A stretch of DNA of 64,000 bases from SHAN690 sp041391765 (lineage in GTDB: Bacteria; Bacteroidota; Bacteroidia; Flavobacteriales_G; Salibacteraceae): assembly GCA_041391765.1 (NCBI GenBank), contig JAWKNJ010000018.1, positions 81,740-145,739 on the forward strand, written 5' to 3'. A program made the position numbers and the translations under genes. Shown here one piece after another: positions 53,910 through 62,361 of the stretch. How positions within the stretch are numbered: the first letter of the stretch is position 1; each line of letters begins with the position of its first letter. Under the pieces are notes generated by a model. That model searched no databases. It had not been told where the DNA came from and worked only from the letters and a program-made list of their open reading frames with translations.

Positions 53910-54464
53910 TCAATGCTCATAGCTCATTTTCATGAGTAGAGTAGCTCCATCTTCATTTGTCATTTGAAACTCTTCCGGAAAACCGCCTACGGGATCATAG
54001 TATCCGACCGCAATGATGGCATACATTGGGACTCGCTGGTCATAGTCCAGATCGGCTAACGTAAATCGCAGCTCCGGAAAAATGTCCGGAACTCGAATTT
54101 TCATTCCCTCTTTGAATGTGAATGAATTCAATTCATTGTCATAATAGGTCTCAATCGAATTGAAAGCTTCGTCTTGACTGGTCCCAAATCGAACCTGGAG
54201 CATCACATCCGGCAGGAACGCCTTCTTCGAAGTAGTATCGTTATCCCACTTTGCGCCCAAAACGGTTGATGGCACATTTTCAATATGCACACTTGTAATG
54301 ATGATGGCTTCCGGCTTGTTTTGCAACTCACACTGATCACCCACGTAGCCTAGTTCGCATTTGCACCCACCATCAACGCAAATTCCATGGTCGCAGCTCA
54401 CATCCTTGCATGGATCGCAAGAACCGATGGCGAACAACAAAATCAGCGCGAAAAGACTTCTCAC
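53910..54464 (-). CDS. EGF-like-domain lipoprotein, first of two
   Basis: The 184-residue product has a short lipoprotein signal (LFALILLFAIGSC, Cys near 16), an EGF-like module (DPCKDVSCDHGICVDGGCKC) and an unrecognised C-terminal domain with IIITSVHIENVPS and LRFTLADLDYDQR, aligning with its neighbour. The start touches the paaH stop, so it is probably transcribed with the paa genes. EGF-like modules are unusual in bacteria; binding of host or surface polymers is possible but unproven. Confidence 0.76.
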   Translation of the reverse strand: MRSLFALILLFAIGSCDPCKDVSCDHGICVDGGCKCELGYVGDQCELQNKPEAIIITSVHIENVPSTVLGAKWDNDTTSKKAFLPDVMLQVRFGTSQDEAFNSIETYYDNELNSFTFKEGMKIRVPDIFPELRFTLADLDYDQRVPMYAIIAVGYYDPVGGFPEEFQMTNEDGATLLMKMSYEH

Positions 54465-55621
54465 TAATTGTAAAATTTCTTTCCGAAGGCAGCTTTCTGG
54501 CGGAGAAGCACGCTTGCACGATATCGTTCTTCATGGTAGGCCGCGTAAAGCTTGTCCAAGCCTTCCAACACAAGGTCGACTCCCTTTTCGTCAGCCCACC
54601 GTAGCAGTCCTTTCGGATAGTTCACCCCCTTGGTCATGGCCAGGTCAATATCTTCAGCTGAAGCAATGTTTAAGTGCAGTGCGTCCGCAGCCTCGTTGAT
54701 CAACATGATTAGTATCCGCCATACAATGGCTTCGCCAACAACTTGGTTTTTATCCGGTTCAGGTTGAGCAGCTCCATCCGCATAGTTGTAATATCCTCGT
54801 CCCGTTTTACGCCCTAGGTAGCCTGCTTCCATCATTCGCTTTTGCGTAAACGATGGCTTATATCGGGGATCATAGTAAAAAGCTGTCCAAACGGTTTCTG
54901 TAACGGTATAGTTGATATCGTTTCCGATGTAGTCCATCAACTCGAACGGACCCATTCTGAAACCTCCAATTTCTTTCATGGCCCAGTCTATAGTCGCCAT
55001 GTCTGCAATTCCTTCTTCGTAAATTCGAATAGCTTCACCATAAAACGGTCGAGCCACTCGATTCACAATAAATCCTGGTGTATCCTTAGTGACAACCGTG
55101 ACCTTCTTCCAACTATCAATCAAGTCCTTGGCTGATTTCAAGGCGTCAGCAGATGTCTGAACAGCCGGGATTATTTCCACCAACGGCATCAACGGTGCAG
55201 GATTAAAGAAGTGGATTCCAACTACACGATCCGGTTTTTGACAGGATGCCGCAATCGAAGCTATAGACAAGGAACTCGTGTTGGATGCAAGAATACAGCT
55301 ATCACTCACGTTCTGTTCAATTGACGAGAATACAGACTTCTTCACGTCTAGGTTTTCTACGATTGCTTCAATGACGAGTCCGCAGTTTTTGAATGATGCG
55401 TATTCACTGCACGTATTAACGCGCGAGGCAATGGCATCTGCTTCTTTTGACTCTAACTTACCTTTCTCAACTAAGCGCGAGAGAATGTTCTTTAATCCGA
55501 TTTGGGCTTTCTCTAAAGCAGCCTCGTTCGTATCGAACAACCAAACCTTATGCCCGCATTGCGCTGCCACTTGGGCAATTCCACTGCCCATCGTTCCGGC
55601 TCCTATTACTCCTATTTCCAT
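54464..55621 (-). CDS. paaH: 3-hydroxyacyl-CoA dehydrogenase (3-hydroxyadipyl-CoA dehydrogenase type)
   Basis: The 385-residue protein has the NAD-binding GAGTMGSGIAQ near residue 7. SNTSSLSI is near 114, HFFNPAPLMPLVEI near 138 and VTKDTPGFIVNRVARPF near 180. The C-terminal domain spans 190-385. It oxidises 3-hydroxyadipyl-CoA in phenylacetate degradation. The assignment to paaH rests on its paa neighbours; it could serve general beta-oxidation. Confidence 0.87.
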   Translation of the reverse strand: MEIGVIGAGTMGSGIAQVAAQCGHKVWLFDTNEAALEKAQIGLKNILSRLVEKGKLESKEADAIASRVNTCSEYASFKNCGLVIEAIVENLDVKKSVFSSIEQNVSDSCILASNTSSLSIASIAASCQKPDRVVGIHFFNPAPLMPLVEIIPAVQTSADALKSAKDLIDSWKKVTVVTKDTPGFIVNRVARPFYGEAIRIYEEGIADMATIDWAMKEIGGFRMGPFELMDYIGNDINYTVTETVWTAFYYDPRYKPSFTQKRMMEAGYLGRKTGRGYYNYADGAAQPEPDKNQVVGEAIVWRILIMLINEAADALHLNIASAEDIDLAMTKGVNYPKGLLRWADEKGVDLVLEGLDKLYAAYHEERYRASVLLRQKAAFGKKFYN

Positions 55622-55627
55622 ATTTTT

Positions 55628-56194
55628 CTATGATTCAAACTTAGTTGGCATCTTCACTTCTAATGCAATGCATTTTGAAAGGGATTCTACAACCCTCTCT
55701 ATCGCCTGGGATGTTAGTGGATCAATAATATTTCCATACTCATCCACTTTACCTTTCGCTCCCATGATTTGAAGTCTTGACTCCTGAGGCATGACCACCT
55801 CAATAGTGGTCAAAACAAGTTCCAATGCTTCATAGGCTTTTTTGCCCGATGCTGCAGCAACAATCATTGCAACAGGCTTGCCCGAAAACAGCGTAGTTGA
55901 GACTTGCCATTCAAGCAAGTTTTTCAAACTTCCAGGCATGCTAAAAACATACTCCGGAGTGCAAACTATTATGCCATCGGATTGATCAATCTCCAAACGC
56001 AAGGTTCGAATTGCATTCGGTAAATCGGACATGTTGTCCAGATCAGGATTAAAATGCGGCAATTTATCAATGCTATCAAAAATGCTGACATCAAGGGATT
56101 GCGCGTATTGATTCTGAATATATTTCAGAATGGAGAGACTCGAGGACTGACTCTTTGTGCTCCCACAAATTGCAAGAATTTTTTTTCTCGGCAT
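55628..56194 (-). CDS. NADPH-dependent FMN reductase family protein
   Basis: From ATG 56194 the product has 188 residues. The flavodoxin-like fold starts KKILAICGSTKSQSSS, with the FMN-site CTPEYVFSMPGSLKNLLEW near 83 and the SGKPVAMIVAAASGK strand. It is between paaG and paaH on the same strand with six bases to each side. It may supply reduced flavin or detoxify quinones arising in the pathway; the link is by position only. Confidence 0.8.
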   Translation of the reverse strand: MPRKKILAICGSTKSQSSSLSILKYIQNQYAQSLDVSIFDSIDKLPHFNPDLDNMSDLPNAIRTLRLEIDQSDGIIVCTPEYVFSMPGSLKNLLEWQVSTTLFSGKPVAMIVAAASGKKAYEALELVLTTIEVVMPQESRLQIMGAKGKVDEYGNIIDPLTSQAIERVVESLSKCIALEVKMPTKFES

Positions 56195-56201
56195 GATGAG
56201 C

Positions 56202-56981
56202 CTAGGCACCTTTAAATATCGGGGCTCGCTTTTCCATGAACGCCCTTACACCTTCTCTAAAATCTTCGGTGTTTGCCGCCATGGTTTGAATTTCACCCTG
56301 TGCTGCCAAGTGATCCTCCAAGGTTGTATTTAAGGACATATTCAGCAAACGCTTAGTCAATCCAATACCTATTGTAGGTCGTGCAGCAAGCGTTTCAGCA
56401 ATCTTCCATGACTCTGCTTCAAACACATCATCTTCAAACCACTTGTAGATCATTCCAACTCGCTCAGCCTCTTCCCCACTGATCTTGTCAGCGAGCATCA
56501 TATAGGCTGCCGCTTTTTGTCGACCGATTAATCTCGGCAGCACATATGTTCCACCACAATCGGGAATCAATCCAATGCTGCTAAACGCCTGAATGAAGGA
56601 TGCCGATTTCTTGGCAACCACGATATCAGCAGCTAAGGCAACATTAGCTCCTGCCCCGGCAGCAACTCCGTTTACAGCTGCAACAATGGGTTTTTCGATG
56701 GTTCGCAATCGAATTATTAGCGGGTTGTAATGCTCATCCACAATGCGCTTAATGTCTGGTCCATTGGGATCCACAGCCTCGGCTAGGTCCTGTCCCGCAC
56801 AGAAGGCCTTTCCTTCTCCGGTAATATAGATAGCGCGAACTCGCTGGTCATTCTTGCATTGATCCAACGCTTCATGACAAGCCTTGGACATTTCCTGATT
56901 AAAGCTGTTGAATACATTCGGACGATTGAGGGTGATTTTCCCTACCGATCCTATGATCTCAAGTTTGATGGTTTCTGACAT
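56202..56981 (-). CDS. paaG: enoyl-CoA hydratase/isomerase, PaaG type
   Basis: From ATG 56981 the protein has 259 residues; an open frame to 57020 would add 13. The crotonase fold shows KITLNRPNVFNSFN near 12, GEGKAFCAGQDLAEAV near 57, the oxyanion helix NGVAAGAGANVALAADIV near 100 and IGLIPDCGGTYVLPR near 130. In the pathway PaaG isomerises 2-(1,2-epoxy)phenylacetyl-CoA to the oxepin. GQDLAEAV matches PaaG better than plain hydratases. Confidence 0.86.
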   Translation of the reverse strand: MSETIKLEIIGSVGKITLNRPNVFNSFNQEMSKACHEALDQCKNDQRVRAIYITGEGKAFCAGQDLAEAVDPNGPDIKRIVDEHYNPLIIRLRTIEKPIVAAVNGVAAGAGANVALAADIVVAKKSASFIQAFSSIGLIPDCGGTYVLPRLIGRQKAAAYMMLADKISGEEAERVGMIYKWFEDDVFEAESWKIAETLAARPTIGIGLTKRLLNMSLNTTLEDHLAAQGEIQTMAANTEDFREGVRAFMEKRAPIFKGA

Positions 56982-57063
56982 GCTGCTTGATTTAAGCGTC
57001 TGTCGCGAATGTAAGGTCAACTAAGAATTTGGGAGTTAGAAGAAGGCAGTTTTTACACACCTC

Positions 57064-57099
57064 GTCCGCCTATGGCGGACACCCCTCTTTCTAGAGGGG
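57064..57099. repeat. double-hairpin intergenic element
   Basis: GTCCGCC-TAT-GGCGGAC (57064-57080) is followed by CCCCTCT-TTCT-AGAGGGG (57082-57099). Both stems are perfect seven-base pairs. It starts just after the paaD stop and lies before paaG, so it could stop transcription or stabilise the paaD mRNA end. Its form resembles dispersed repeats that I recall from Bacteroidota genomes. Confidence 0.55.
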
Positions 57100-57104
57100 A
57101 TGGG

Positions 57105-57593
57105 TTAAAGACACTTAAAGTAATCGAATGGCTCCAGGCAATCTTTGCATTTGAAGTGCGCCTTGCAAGGAGTGGAACCAAATTGACTCACCATGAGTGT
57201 ATTCATTGAGCCGCAGTTCGGGCATTTGATTTGTCGCTCCTCCCCCATCAAGGCAAGCTTATCAGATGTATCGTCTGCGGGGGGTGCTATGCCATACTCC
57301 TTCAACTTCTGTTTGCCTGATGCAGAAATCATAGACGTGGACCAGGGTGGGGTCAACACTGTCTTCACTTGAAATGGATTCAGTGACGCACCATTCAATG
57401 CTTCAGCGATGGACTCTTCGATCACCTTTGTGGCCGGGCAACCACTATACGTAGGTGTGATTTTCACAATCAATTCCTCATTCAATAGCTCCACCGAACG
57501 CACAATGCCGAGATCAACAACTGAAATCACCGGAATCTCAGGATCCTCCACCGTGTTCAACACAGACCAAGCACTATCTACTCTTGATTGCAT
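57105..57593 (-). CDS. paaD: 1,2-phenylacetyl-CoA epoxidase subunit PaaD
   Basis: The 162-residue protein has the MIP18/DUF59 fold (DPEIPVISVVDLGIVRSVEL, TPTYSGCPATKVIEESI). A C-terminal zinc ribbon with CPNCGS, PCKAHFKCKDC and FKCL is typical of PaaD. It helps mature the iron centre of the PaaABCE epoxidase. It is split from paaC by a gene on the other strand. Confidence 0.92.
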   Translation of the reverse strand: MQSRVDSAWSVLNTVEDPEIPVISVVDLGIVRSVELLNEELIVKITPTYSGCPATKVIEESIAEALNGASLNPFQVKTVLTPPWSTSMISASGKQKLKEYGIAPPADDTSDKLALMGEERQIKCPNCGSMNTLMVSQFGSTPCKAHFKCKDCLEPFDYFKCL

Positions 57594-57672
57594 GAAACAA
57601 AGATACTTAGCATTTCAAGCTTCATTGGATAATACCCTTTGATGCGCTCATGATTTATCTCAATTTTGAGTC

Positions 57673-58383
57673 ATGCGCTCTATTATACTCACCTTCAGCA
57701 TCTTCCTCCTTCGTCTAAACGCCAATGCTCAATTTGAGTTTACGCTTGTTGACACCAATTATAAAACCGCAGAGCTGCCTGCTAACGGATATGTATATCT
57801 CGGTTACGACTACCAAATTACTCTGAACGATACTATTGACTCGTTGGAATTGCGATGGAGAATTATGAGTGAAATGAATGTGGAGGACTGGGAGTGTACA
57901 GTGGCAGACTATGTCATGTATACTGATGAAATTAGAGCACGGAACCTAACATTAACGGAATCTCCCTTTCAAAGTATAATTTTCCTTCATGCCTTTAATA
58001 ATTACGGATTCGACTCTGCGCAGGTGTGCTTCTTTGACCCATTAGACTCTGTCAATACAATTCAATGTCTATGGGTTTATTTAAACGTACCGGATACCAC
58101 GGACACATCAACATCAGCGAGTGGAATTGTCGCCACTGGTGCGGAAAATCTTCATATCACACCTAATCCTGCGAAGGATTTCTTGCGCATTGACAACCTG
58201 GATTCTCAATTCACAGTCATCGAACTCATTGATCAACAGGGAAGGGTCGTACTGTCAACAGTCGTGGAGGAAAGTCCTCGAATCGAACTTGATCTGCATG
58301 ACTTAGAAACGGGTGTCTACCTCGTTTCGGGACGAACTGCAGCAGGTGATCGATTTATCCGGAAGATTATGATTACCAAGTAG
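57673..58383 (+). CDS. T9SS type A sorting-domain protein lying between paaC and paaD
   Basis: The 236-residue protein has a signal peptide (SIILTFSIFLLRLNANA), an unrecognised beta-rich middle part and a T9SS type A sorting domain (HITPNPAKDFLRI to DRFIRKIMITK, about 165-236). Its 3' end overlaps that of paaC by 11 bases. It interrupts what is usually a paaABCDE run, which suggests a local insertion or rearrangement. Confidence 0.83.
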   Translation: MRSIILTFSIFLLRLNANAQFEFTLVDTNYKTAELPANGYVYLGYDYQITLNDTIDSLELRWRIMSEMNVEDWECTVADYVMYTDEIRARNLTLTESPFQSIIFLHAFNNYGFDSAQVCFFDPLDSVNTIQCLWVYLNVPDTTDTSTSASGIVATGAENLHITPNPAKDFLRIDNLDSQFTVIELIDQQGRVVLSTVVEESPRIELDLHDLETGVYLVSGRTAAGDRFIRKIMITK

Positions 58384-59110
58384 CCTCAGGATAGGCGCGC
58401 GGTAAGAATTGCATTTCCGCTAAGATGTAGCCTAGGTATTCCGTATGATTTCCGGTCTTTCCACCACTCTGCATCCACTCGTCCGTGGGCATCTCCAAAG
58501 TCGCTTCTTCGATCACGGCTTTGACATTAGCCATCCACTGATCTTTCAAGCCTTCGGGTAGAATTCCTTTTTCGTAATCTGCTGCCATGAACATTTCTCC
58601 GGTGTAGTACCACACTTCGTCAATGGCGCGTTGCATCTTTTCCTTGCTCTCAGCCGTTCCATCACCCAAGCGAACCACCCATTCCGAACTCCAACGCTTG
58701 TGATAGGTTACTTCTTTTATTGCCTTTTGAGCTATCTCCCGAAGTCGATCATTGTCAGATTTACTCATTTCGGTTAGCAGCAAGAAATGCCACTGATCAA
58801 AGAAAAACTGACGCGCTATGGTATCTGCGTAATCACCATTTGGAACCTCCACTAGCAATAGGTTCTTGAAATCCAACACATCGCGCTTATATGCCCAATG
58901 ATCCGCGTCATTTCCTTTTCCTTCCAACTCAGCAGCGTATTCCAAGTAAAGCTTGGCTTGACCAATCAAGTCCAATGCGATATTGGTCATAGCAATGTCT
59001 TGCTCCAGCACCGGACCGTGACCACACCATTCACCCAATCGGTGACCGAGAATTAAGGCGTTGTCTCCCAAATGGAGTACTGCGCTCAAGAGTTGTTCAT
59101 TTGCTGCCAT
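58373..59110 (-). CDS. paaC: 1,2-phenylacetyl-CoA epoxidase subunit PaaC
   Basis: The 245-residue protein is a ferritin-like helical fold with LGHRLGEWCGHGPVLEQDIAMTNIALDLIGQA near 18-50, EVTYHKRWSSEWVVRLGDGT near 132 and EMFMAADYEKG near 165. It is the structural partner of the catalytic PaaA subunit. paaA and paaB, normally upstream, are absent: the upstream 395 bases hold only a promoter-like box, a terminator and tRNA-Gln. Confidence 0.93.
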   Translation of the reverse strand: MAANEQLLSAVLHLGDNALILGHRLGEWCGHGPVLEQDIAMTNIALDLIGQAKLYLEYAAELEGKGNDADHWAYKRDVLDFKNLLLVEVPNGDYADTIARQFFFDQWHFLLLTEMSKSDNDRLREIAQKAIKEVTYHKRWSSEWVVRLGDGTAESKEKMQRAIDEVWYYTGEMFMAADYEKGILPEGLKDQWMANVKAVIEEATLEMPTDEWMQSGGKTGNHTEYLGYILAEMQFLPRAYPEATW

Positions 59111-59133
59111 AAGCTTGAGTTTTTTGGAACGCT

Positions 59134-59141
59134 CAAATGTA
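59134..59141 (-). promoter_or_regulatory. paaC -7 promoter box candidate
   Basis: TACATTTG on the minus strand is an exact TAnnTTTG box, 23 bases ahead of the paaC ATG. No clear -33 TTTG is present at the usual distance, so support is partial. Confidence 0.35.
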
Positions 59142-59320
59142 ACACTCAGCAGTTAGAGCGATTTTATGATTTTGGGCATGTAAGGTATTCGACTAGGATT
59201 AGCTCCTTTCAGTCACTGGACCTAAAATTAAACAGCCCGTACAATGAAGCGCGGCTTTCAGCCTCCGGTTTTTAGTTCCTTCAAGTGGATTCAAACAAGT
59301 TTGATCAACTTTCCGGAAAT

Positions 59321-59347
59321 AAAAAATCCCAAGCTTGTGCTTGGGAT
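59321..59347 (-). terminator. terminator of tRNA-Gln
   Basis: ATCCCAAGC (59326-59334) pairs with GCTTGGGAT (59339-59347) around TTGT. On the minus strand a run of T follows. It lies 12 bases past the tRNA. Confidence 0.8.
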
Positions 59348-59359
59348 CTTCATTTTACG

Positions 59360-59431
59360 TTGCCCGACTAGGACTCGAACCTAGACTGACTGAACCAAAA
59401 TCAGCTGTCCTGCCAATTAGACGATCGGGCA
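59360..59431 (-). tRNA. tRNA-Gln (anticodon UUG)
   Basis: TGCCCGA acceptor, D-arm with GTC/GGAC, anticodon arm GCTGA-TTTTGGT-TCAGT, T-arm CTAGG-TTCGAGT-CCTAG and TCGGGCA with discriminator A; 72 bases, no encoded CCA. Confidence 0.93.
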
Positions 59432-59447
59432 TCCTTTAAAAGGACGG

Positions 59448-59475
59448 CAAAAGTAAAAAGATTTCGATTTTGCAA
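59448..59475 (-). promoter_or_regulatory. Bacteroidota-type promoter of tRNA-Gln
   Basis: On the minus strand TTG (59475-59473) is followed after 17 bases by TACTTTTG (59455-59448), with the tRNA 5' end at 59431. It is similar to the tRNA-Val(UAC) promoter. Confidence 0.6.
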
Positions 59476-59505
59476 GGCCAGAACTTTTAGTATTCCTTTG
59501 ATCCA

Positions 59506-60120
59506 TTGATCTACCCAAAACATACGCCTGAAATCATCAAGCCATTGGCCAAAGACTTGGTCTTTGAACTACCAAACGATCGAAACGAAATATACCTCAC
59601 GTTTGATGATGGCCCGCACCCTGAAATAACACCGTGGGTCATGGATCAATTGGATCGATTTGACGCAAAAGGCACCTTTTTTCTTGTGGGTCAAAACGTA
59701 GAACGTTATCCGGAGATCATTGATGAGTTGAAAAGACGCGGACACGCCATGGGTAATCACAGCTATTCCCACCCCAGCGGATGGAAAACGGGAAATGATC
59801 AATACTTTGCAGATATTGAAAAGTGTGCTGCGTTGGTAGAATGCGGGCTATATCGTCCACCTTACGGTCAAATCACCTTATCCCAAACCAAGGCATTGAA
59901 ATCAAGGTTTCGCATCATCCATTGGAGCGACCTCAGTGCTGATTTTGATGAAAAACTCCAGCCGGAAGATTGCCTAAAATATGCCACACACAACGTGAGG
60001 GCCGGAAGCATCATCGTGTTTCACGACAGTGAGAAGGCATGGCCTCGATTAGAAAAAATGCTGCCGAAGGCGCTAGAATTCTACCAAGAAAAAGGATTCA
60101 AAATGGCTAATATGGCTTAA
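59506..60120 (+). CDS. polysaccharide deacetylase (NodB-type)
   Basis: The 204-residue protein has the NodB motifs TFDDGPHPE near 32 and HSYSHP near 86, with RPPYGQ near 117 and a late IVFHDSE His near 173. It starts at TTG, since a stop lies just upstream and no ATG fits. No signal peptide is seen. It likely removes acetyl groups from an N-acetylated glycan. Its 3' end overlaps the rhodanese gene's 3' end by four bases. Confidence 0.87.
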   Translation: MIYPKHTPEIIKPLAKDLVFELPNDRNEIYLTFDDGPHPEITPWVMDQLDRFDAKGTFFLVGQNVERYPEIIDELKRRGHAMGNHSYSHPSGWKTGNDQYFADIEKCAALVECGLYRPPYGQITLSQTKALKSRFRIIHWSDLSADFDEKLQPEDCLKYATHNVRAGSIIVFHDSEKAWPRLEKMLPKALEFYQEKGFKMANMA

Positions 60121-61097
60121 GCCGCTGATGGAACGACAACCTCTGCACTGGTCGGCTTGAGTTTGTCAAAGCCACCCATAATGTCAATGACACCATGTGC
60201 GCCTTTCCATTCCAAAATGGAAGCAGCAATCATCGAACGATAGCCGCCCTTGCAATGCACAGAATAGCTCTGTGACATGTCCAGTTTTTCTACCAATTCT
60301 GAAAAGAAGTCTAGTGGCACGTTCTCGGCATTTGTCAAGTGTCCTTCTTCAAATTCCGATGGCTTCCGAACGTCCAAGACCTTTGCTCCCGGAGTTCCCT
60401 TAGTAGCAAATTCTTCGGGAGAAATGGATTCCATAGAAGATGTTGACCTGCCAGTTGACGTCCATGCATTGATTCCACCGGACAAGTACCCAAGCACATT
60501 ATCGTAACCCACACGAGCCAAACGCATCACCGCTTCTTTTTCCTTGCCCTCCTCTGCCACAATCACGATGGGTTGATGCATGTCTGCAATGAGCGCTCCT
60601 GCCCATGGCGCAAACTGCCCATTCAAGCCAATAAACCATGAACCGTGGATATGTGCCTTGCGGTATTCTTCTTGGTTTCGAGTATCAATTACCAGTGCAT
60701 TATTCTGAATTGCCTGTTCGACTTCGTCTGAACCCAGCGCCTTTATTGAAGCCTCATACAACGCATCGATAGACTTGTAACCTGACTTGTTTTGGGCAGC
60801 CGCCTTCGCGAAATACTGTGGCGGAGGCATGATTCCAGTGGTCAACTCGGTAATAAATTCTTCCCGAGTCATGCTACCTAGAGCGTAATTGCTCTGCTTC
60901 TGATCACCCAATAATGCCGAAGTTTCTTTTGACATGTTCTTACCGCAGGCAGAACCTGCTCCGTGAGCAGGATACACTGTAATGTGATCCGGTAATGGTA
61001 AAATCTTACTTCTCAAAGAATCGTAGAGGGTACCCGCCATGTCTTCTGCCGTGATCTCCGGTCTTTTGAGCAAGGTCTGGTCTTCCCACATCACCAA
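60117..61097 (-). CDS. metallo-beta-lactamase/rhodanese fusion, C-terminal fragment
   Basis: The 326-residue ORF starts inside the metallo-beta-lactamase domain (EDMAGTLYDSLRSKI, then metal His in VYPAHGAGSACG). Two rhodanese domains follow. The first (LVIDTRNQEEYRKAHIHGS, about 140-240) has no catalytic Cys. The second has an active loop HCKGGYRS near 285. The N-terminal half lies in the next ORF. Together they would form a persulfide-dioxygenase-like sulfur enzyme. Confidence 0.82.
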   Translation of the reverse strand: MVMWEDQTLLKRPEITAEDMAGTLYDSLRSKILPLPDHITVYPAHGAGSACGKNMSKETSALLGDQKQSNYALGSMTREEFITELTTGIMPPPQYFAKAAAQNKSGYKSIDALYEASIKALGSDEVEQAIQNNALVIDTRNQEEYRKAHIHGSWFIGLNGQFAPWAGALIADMHQPIVIVAEEGKEKEAVMRLARVGYDNVLGYLSGGINAWTSTGRSTSSMESISPEEFATKGTPGAKVLDVRKPSEFEEGHLTNAENVPLDFFSELVEKLDMSQSYSVHCKGGYRSMIAASILEWKGAHGVIDIMGGFDKLKPTSAEVVVPSAA

Positions 61098-61531
61098 TGA
61101 ACAGCGTGTGTCGCCTGTATATAAATAGAATCCTCTCTTCCATTTTCATCAAACAACAAGAAGCAGGAAGACTCGGGTGTGTGACCTGGAGTATGAAGCA
61201 CTTTCAATCGAACTTTCCCTATCTGAAATTCCTCCCCGTCCTTTGCTTCAATAATATCGTATCCAGTTTTTGCACCCGGACCATAGACGATCTTGGCTCC
61301 TGTTTTTGCTGCCAAATCGATGTGACCACTCACGAAGTCTGCGTGAAAGTGTGTTTCGAAAATGTGCTTGATTTTTGCTCCTCGCTCTTTTGCCAACTCA
61401 ATATATGGCTCCGTCTCACGCAGCGGATCGATGATCACTGCTTCTCCTTCCGATTCGATGTAATAGGCTGCCTCAGCTAAACATCCGGTATATAGTTGCT
61501 CTACGTACATGTGCGATGATTTGAAATGCAA
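61091..61531 (-). CDS. metallo-beta-lactamase/rhodanese fusion, N-terminal fragment
   Basis: The 146-residue ORF carries the metal site HFHADFVSGH near 60 and HTPGHTPESS near 113, then leaves the family pattern at DSIYI. The expected continuation YTGDT, LFIGDVGRPDLAQK, ITAEDMAG is present in the DNA but in two other frames. The shifts fall at 61115-61123 (extra TA), 61104-61111 (extra AC) and about 61061-61068 (one base). It is the front half of the gene at 60117-61097, so the pair is a broken gene as written. Confidence 0.82.
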   Translation of the reverse strand: MHFKSSHMYVEQLYTGCLAEAAYYIESEGEAVIIDPLRETEPYIELAKERGAKIKHIFETHFHADFVSGHIDLAAKTGAKIVYGPGAKTGYDIIEAKDGEEFQIGKVRLKVLHTPGHTPESSCFLLFDENGREDSIYIQATHAVHW

Positions 61532-61562
61532 AGTTAGGTTGCAGAAATGCGAAAAACTTGAT

Positions 61563-62327
61563 TTATGATTTTAAGAAGACGCATGACCCGCTCTTATCAG
61601 GCATCGGAATAGGAATCAGGCTGTTCTCCGCGCTGTATTCCTCCACCGCCTTTCGAGCACCAAACCAGGCATTGTAATCATGCACGATCAGCAATCCTCC
61701 CGAATTCAATCGCGGGAAGAAAAACTTCAGTCCTTCCAATGTAGGCTGATACAGATCAGCATCCAGATGGACCATAGCGAAGGTTTGCTGACTTAACTCT
61801 TCTGTGACGGACTCGGGAAAAAAGCCTTTGATCAATCTAATGTTTTGATTGTTTGAGCCAATCGCTTCTAGAACCAGCTGTTCGGAAGTGTTCGAAAAAT
61901 GCGTAGTAGTGGTTTTTTGACCGGTTGACTTCAATTCGACATTCACATCCTTTGCGTCAAACCCCTCAAACGTATCCAGCAGGTAAATTGTTCTTTCAGG
62001 CATGTAATGATGAAAGAGACGAGCCGTTTCACCGCGAAACACCCCAAGCTCCGCAATGGCTCCCGGCACGTTTCGATCGATCACGCTTTTGCATAGCAGA
62101 TGAAGCATGTCCTGCCGGACATGATCATGGTTTGGCAAGCGGGCCAAGGTTCTTTTTACCGACTTATCTTCAGGATAATAGCCTCCAAAATCCTTGTTAA
62201 ATCCGGGATCGAACCAAAGTGATTTGGAGTCAATGTCCATTCTGCCTTGAATAAAAAAAGGAAAAGCGCCAAAGGCTTTAGAAACAGCCTTTAACGCTTT
62301 GATCTTAATGTTCTTTATCCGACCCAT
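61563..62327 (-). CDS. TylF/MycF family O-methyltransferase-like protein
   Basis: The 254-residue protein has the SAM-site AELGVFRGETA near 91, LDTFEGFDA near 116, the metal-binding HLDADLYQPT near 190 and GGLLIVHDYNAWFG near 213. TylF family members methylate hydroxyls of sugars or macrolides. The acceptor here is unknown; a cell-surface glycan is plausible. Confidence 0.83.
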   Translation of the reverse strand: MGRIKNIKIKALKAVSKAFGAFPFFIQGRMDIDSKSLWFDPGFNKDFGGYYPEDKSVKRTLARLPNHDHVRQDMLHLLCKSVIDRNVPGAIAELGVFRGETARLFHHYMPERTIYLLDTFEGFDAKDVNVELKSTGQKTTTTHFSNTSEQLVLEAIGSNNQNIRLIKGFFPESVTEELSQQTFAMVHLDADLYQPTLEGLKFFFPRLNSGGLLIVHDYNAWFGARKAVEEYSAENSLIPIPMPDKSGSCVFLKS

Positions 62328-62361
62328 TGGGGTCGAAAATCCGATTTTTCAGGCAGTGAAT

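Noticed and set aside
59111..59320. Missing paaA/paaB remnants upstream of paaC
   Set aside because: I read all frames here and saw no paa-like motif; only a promoter-like box.
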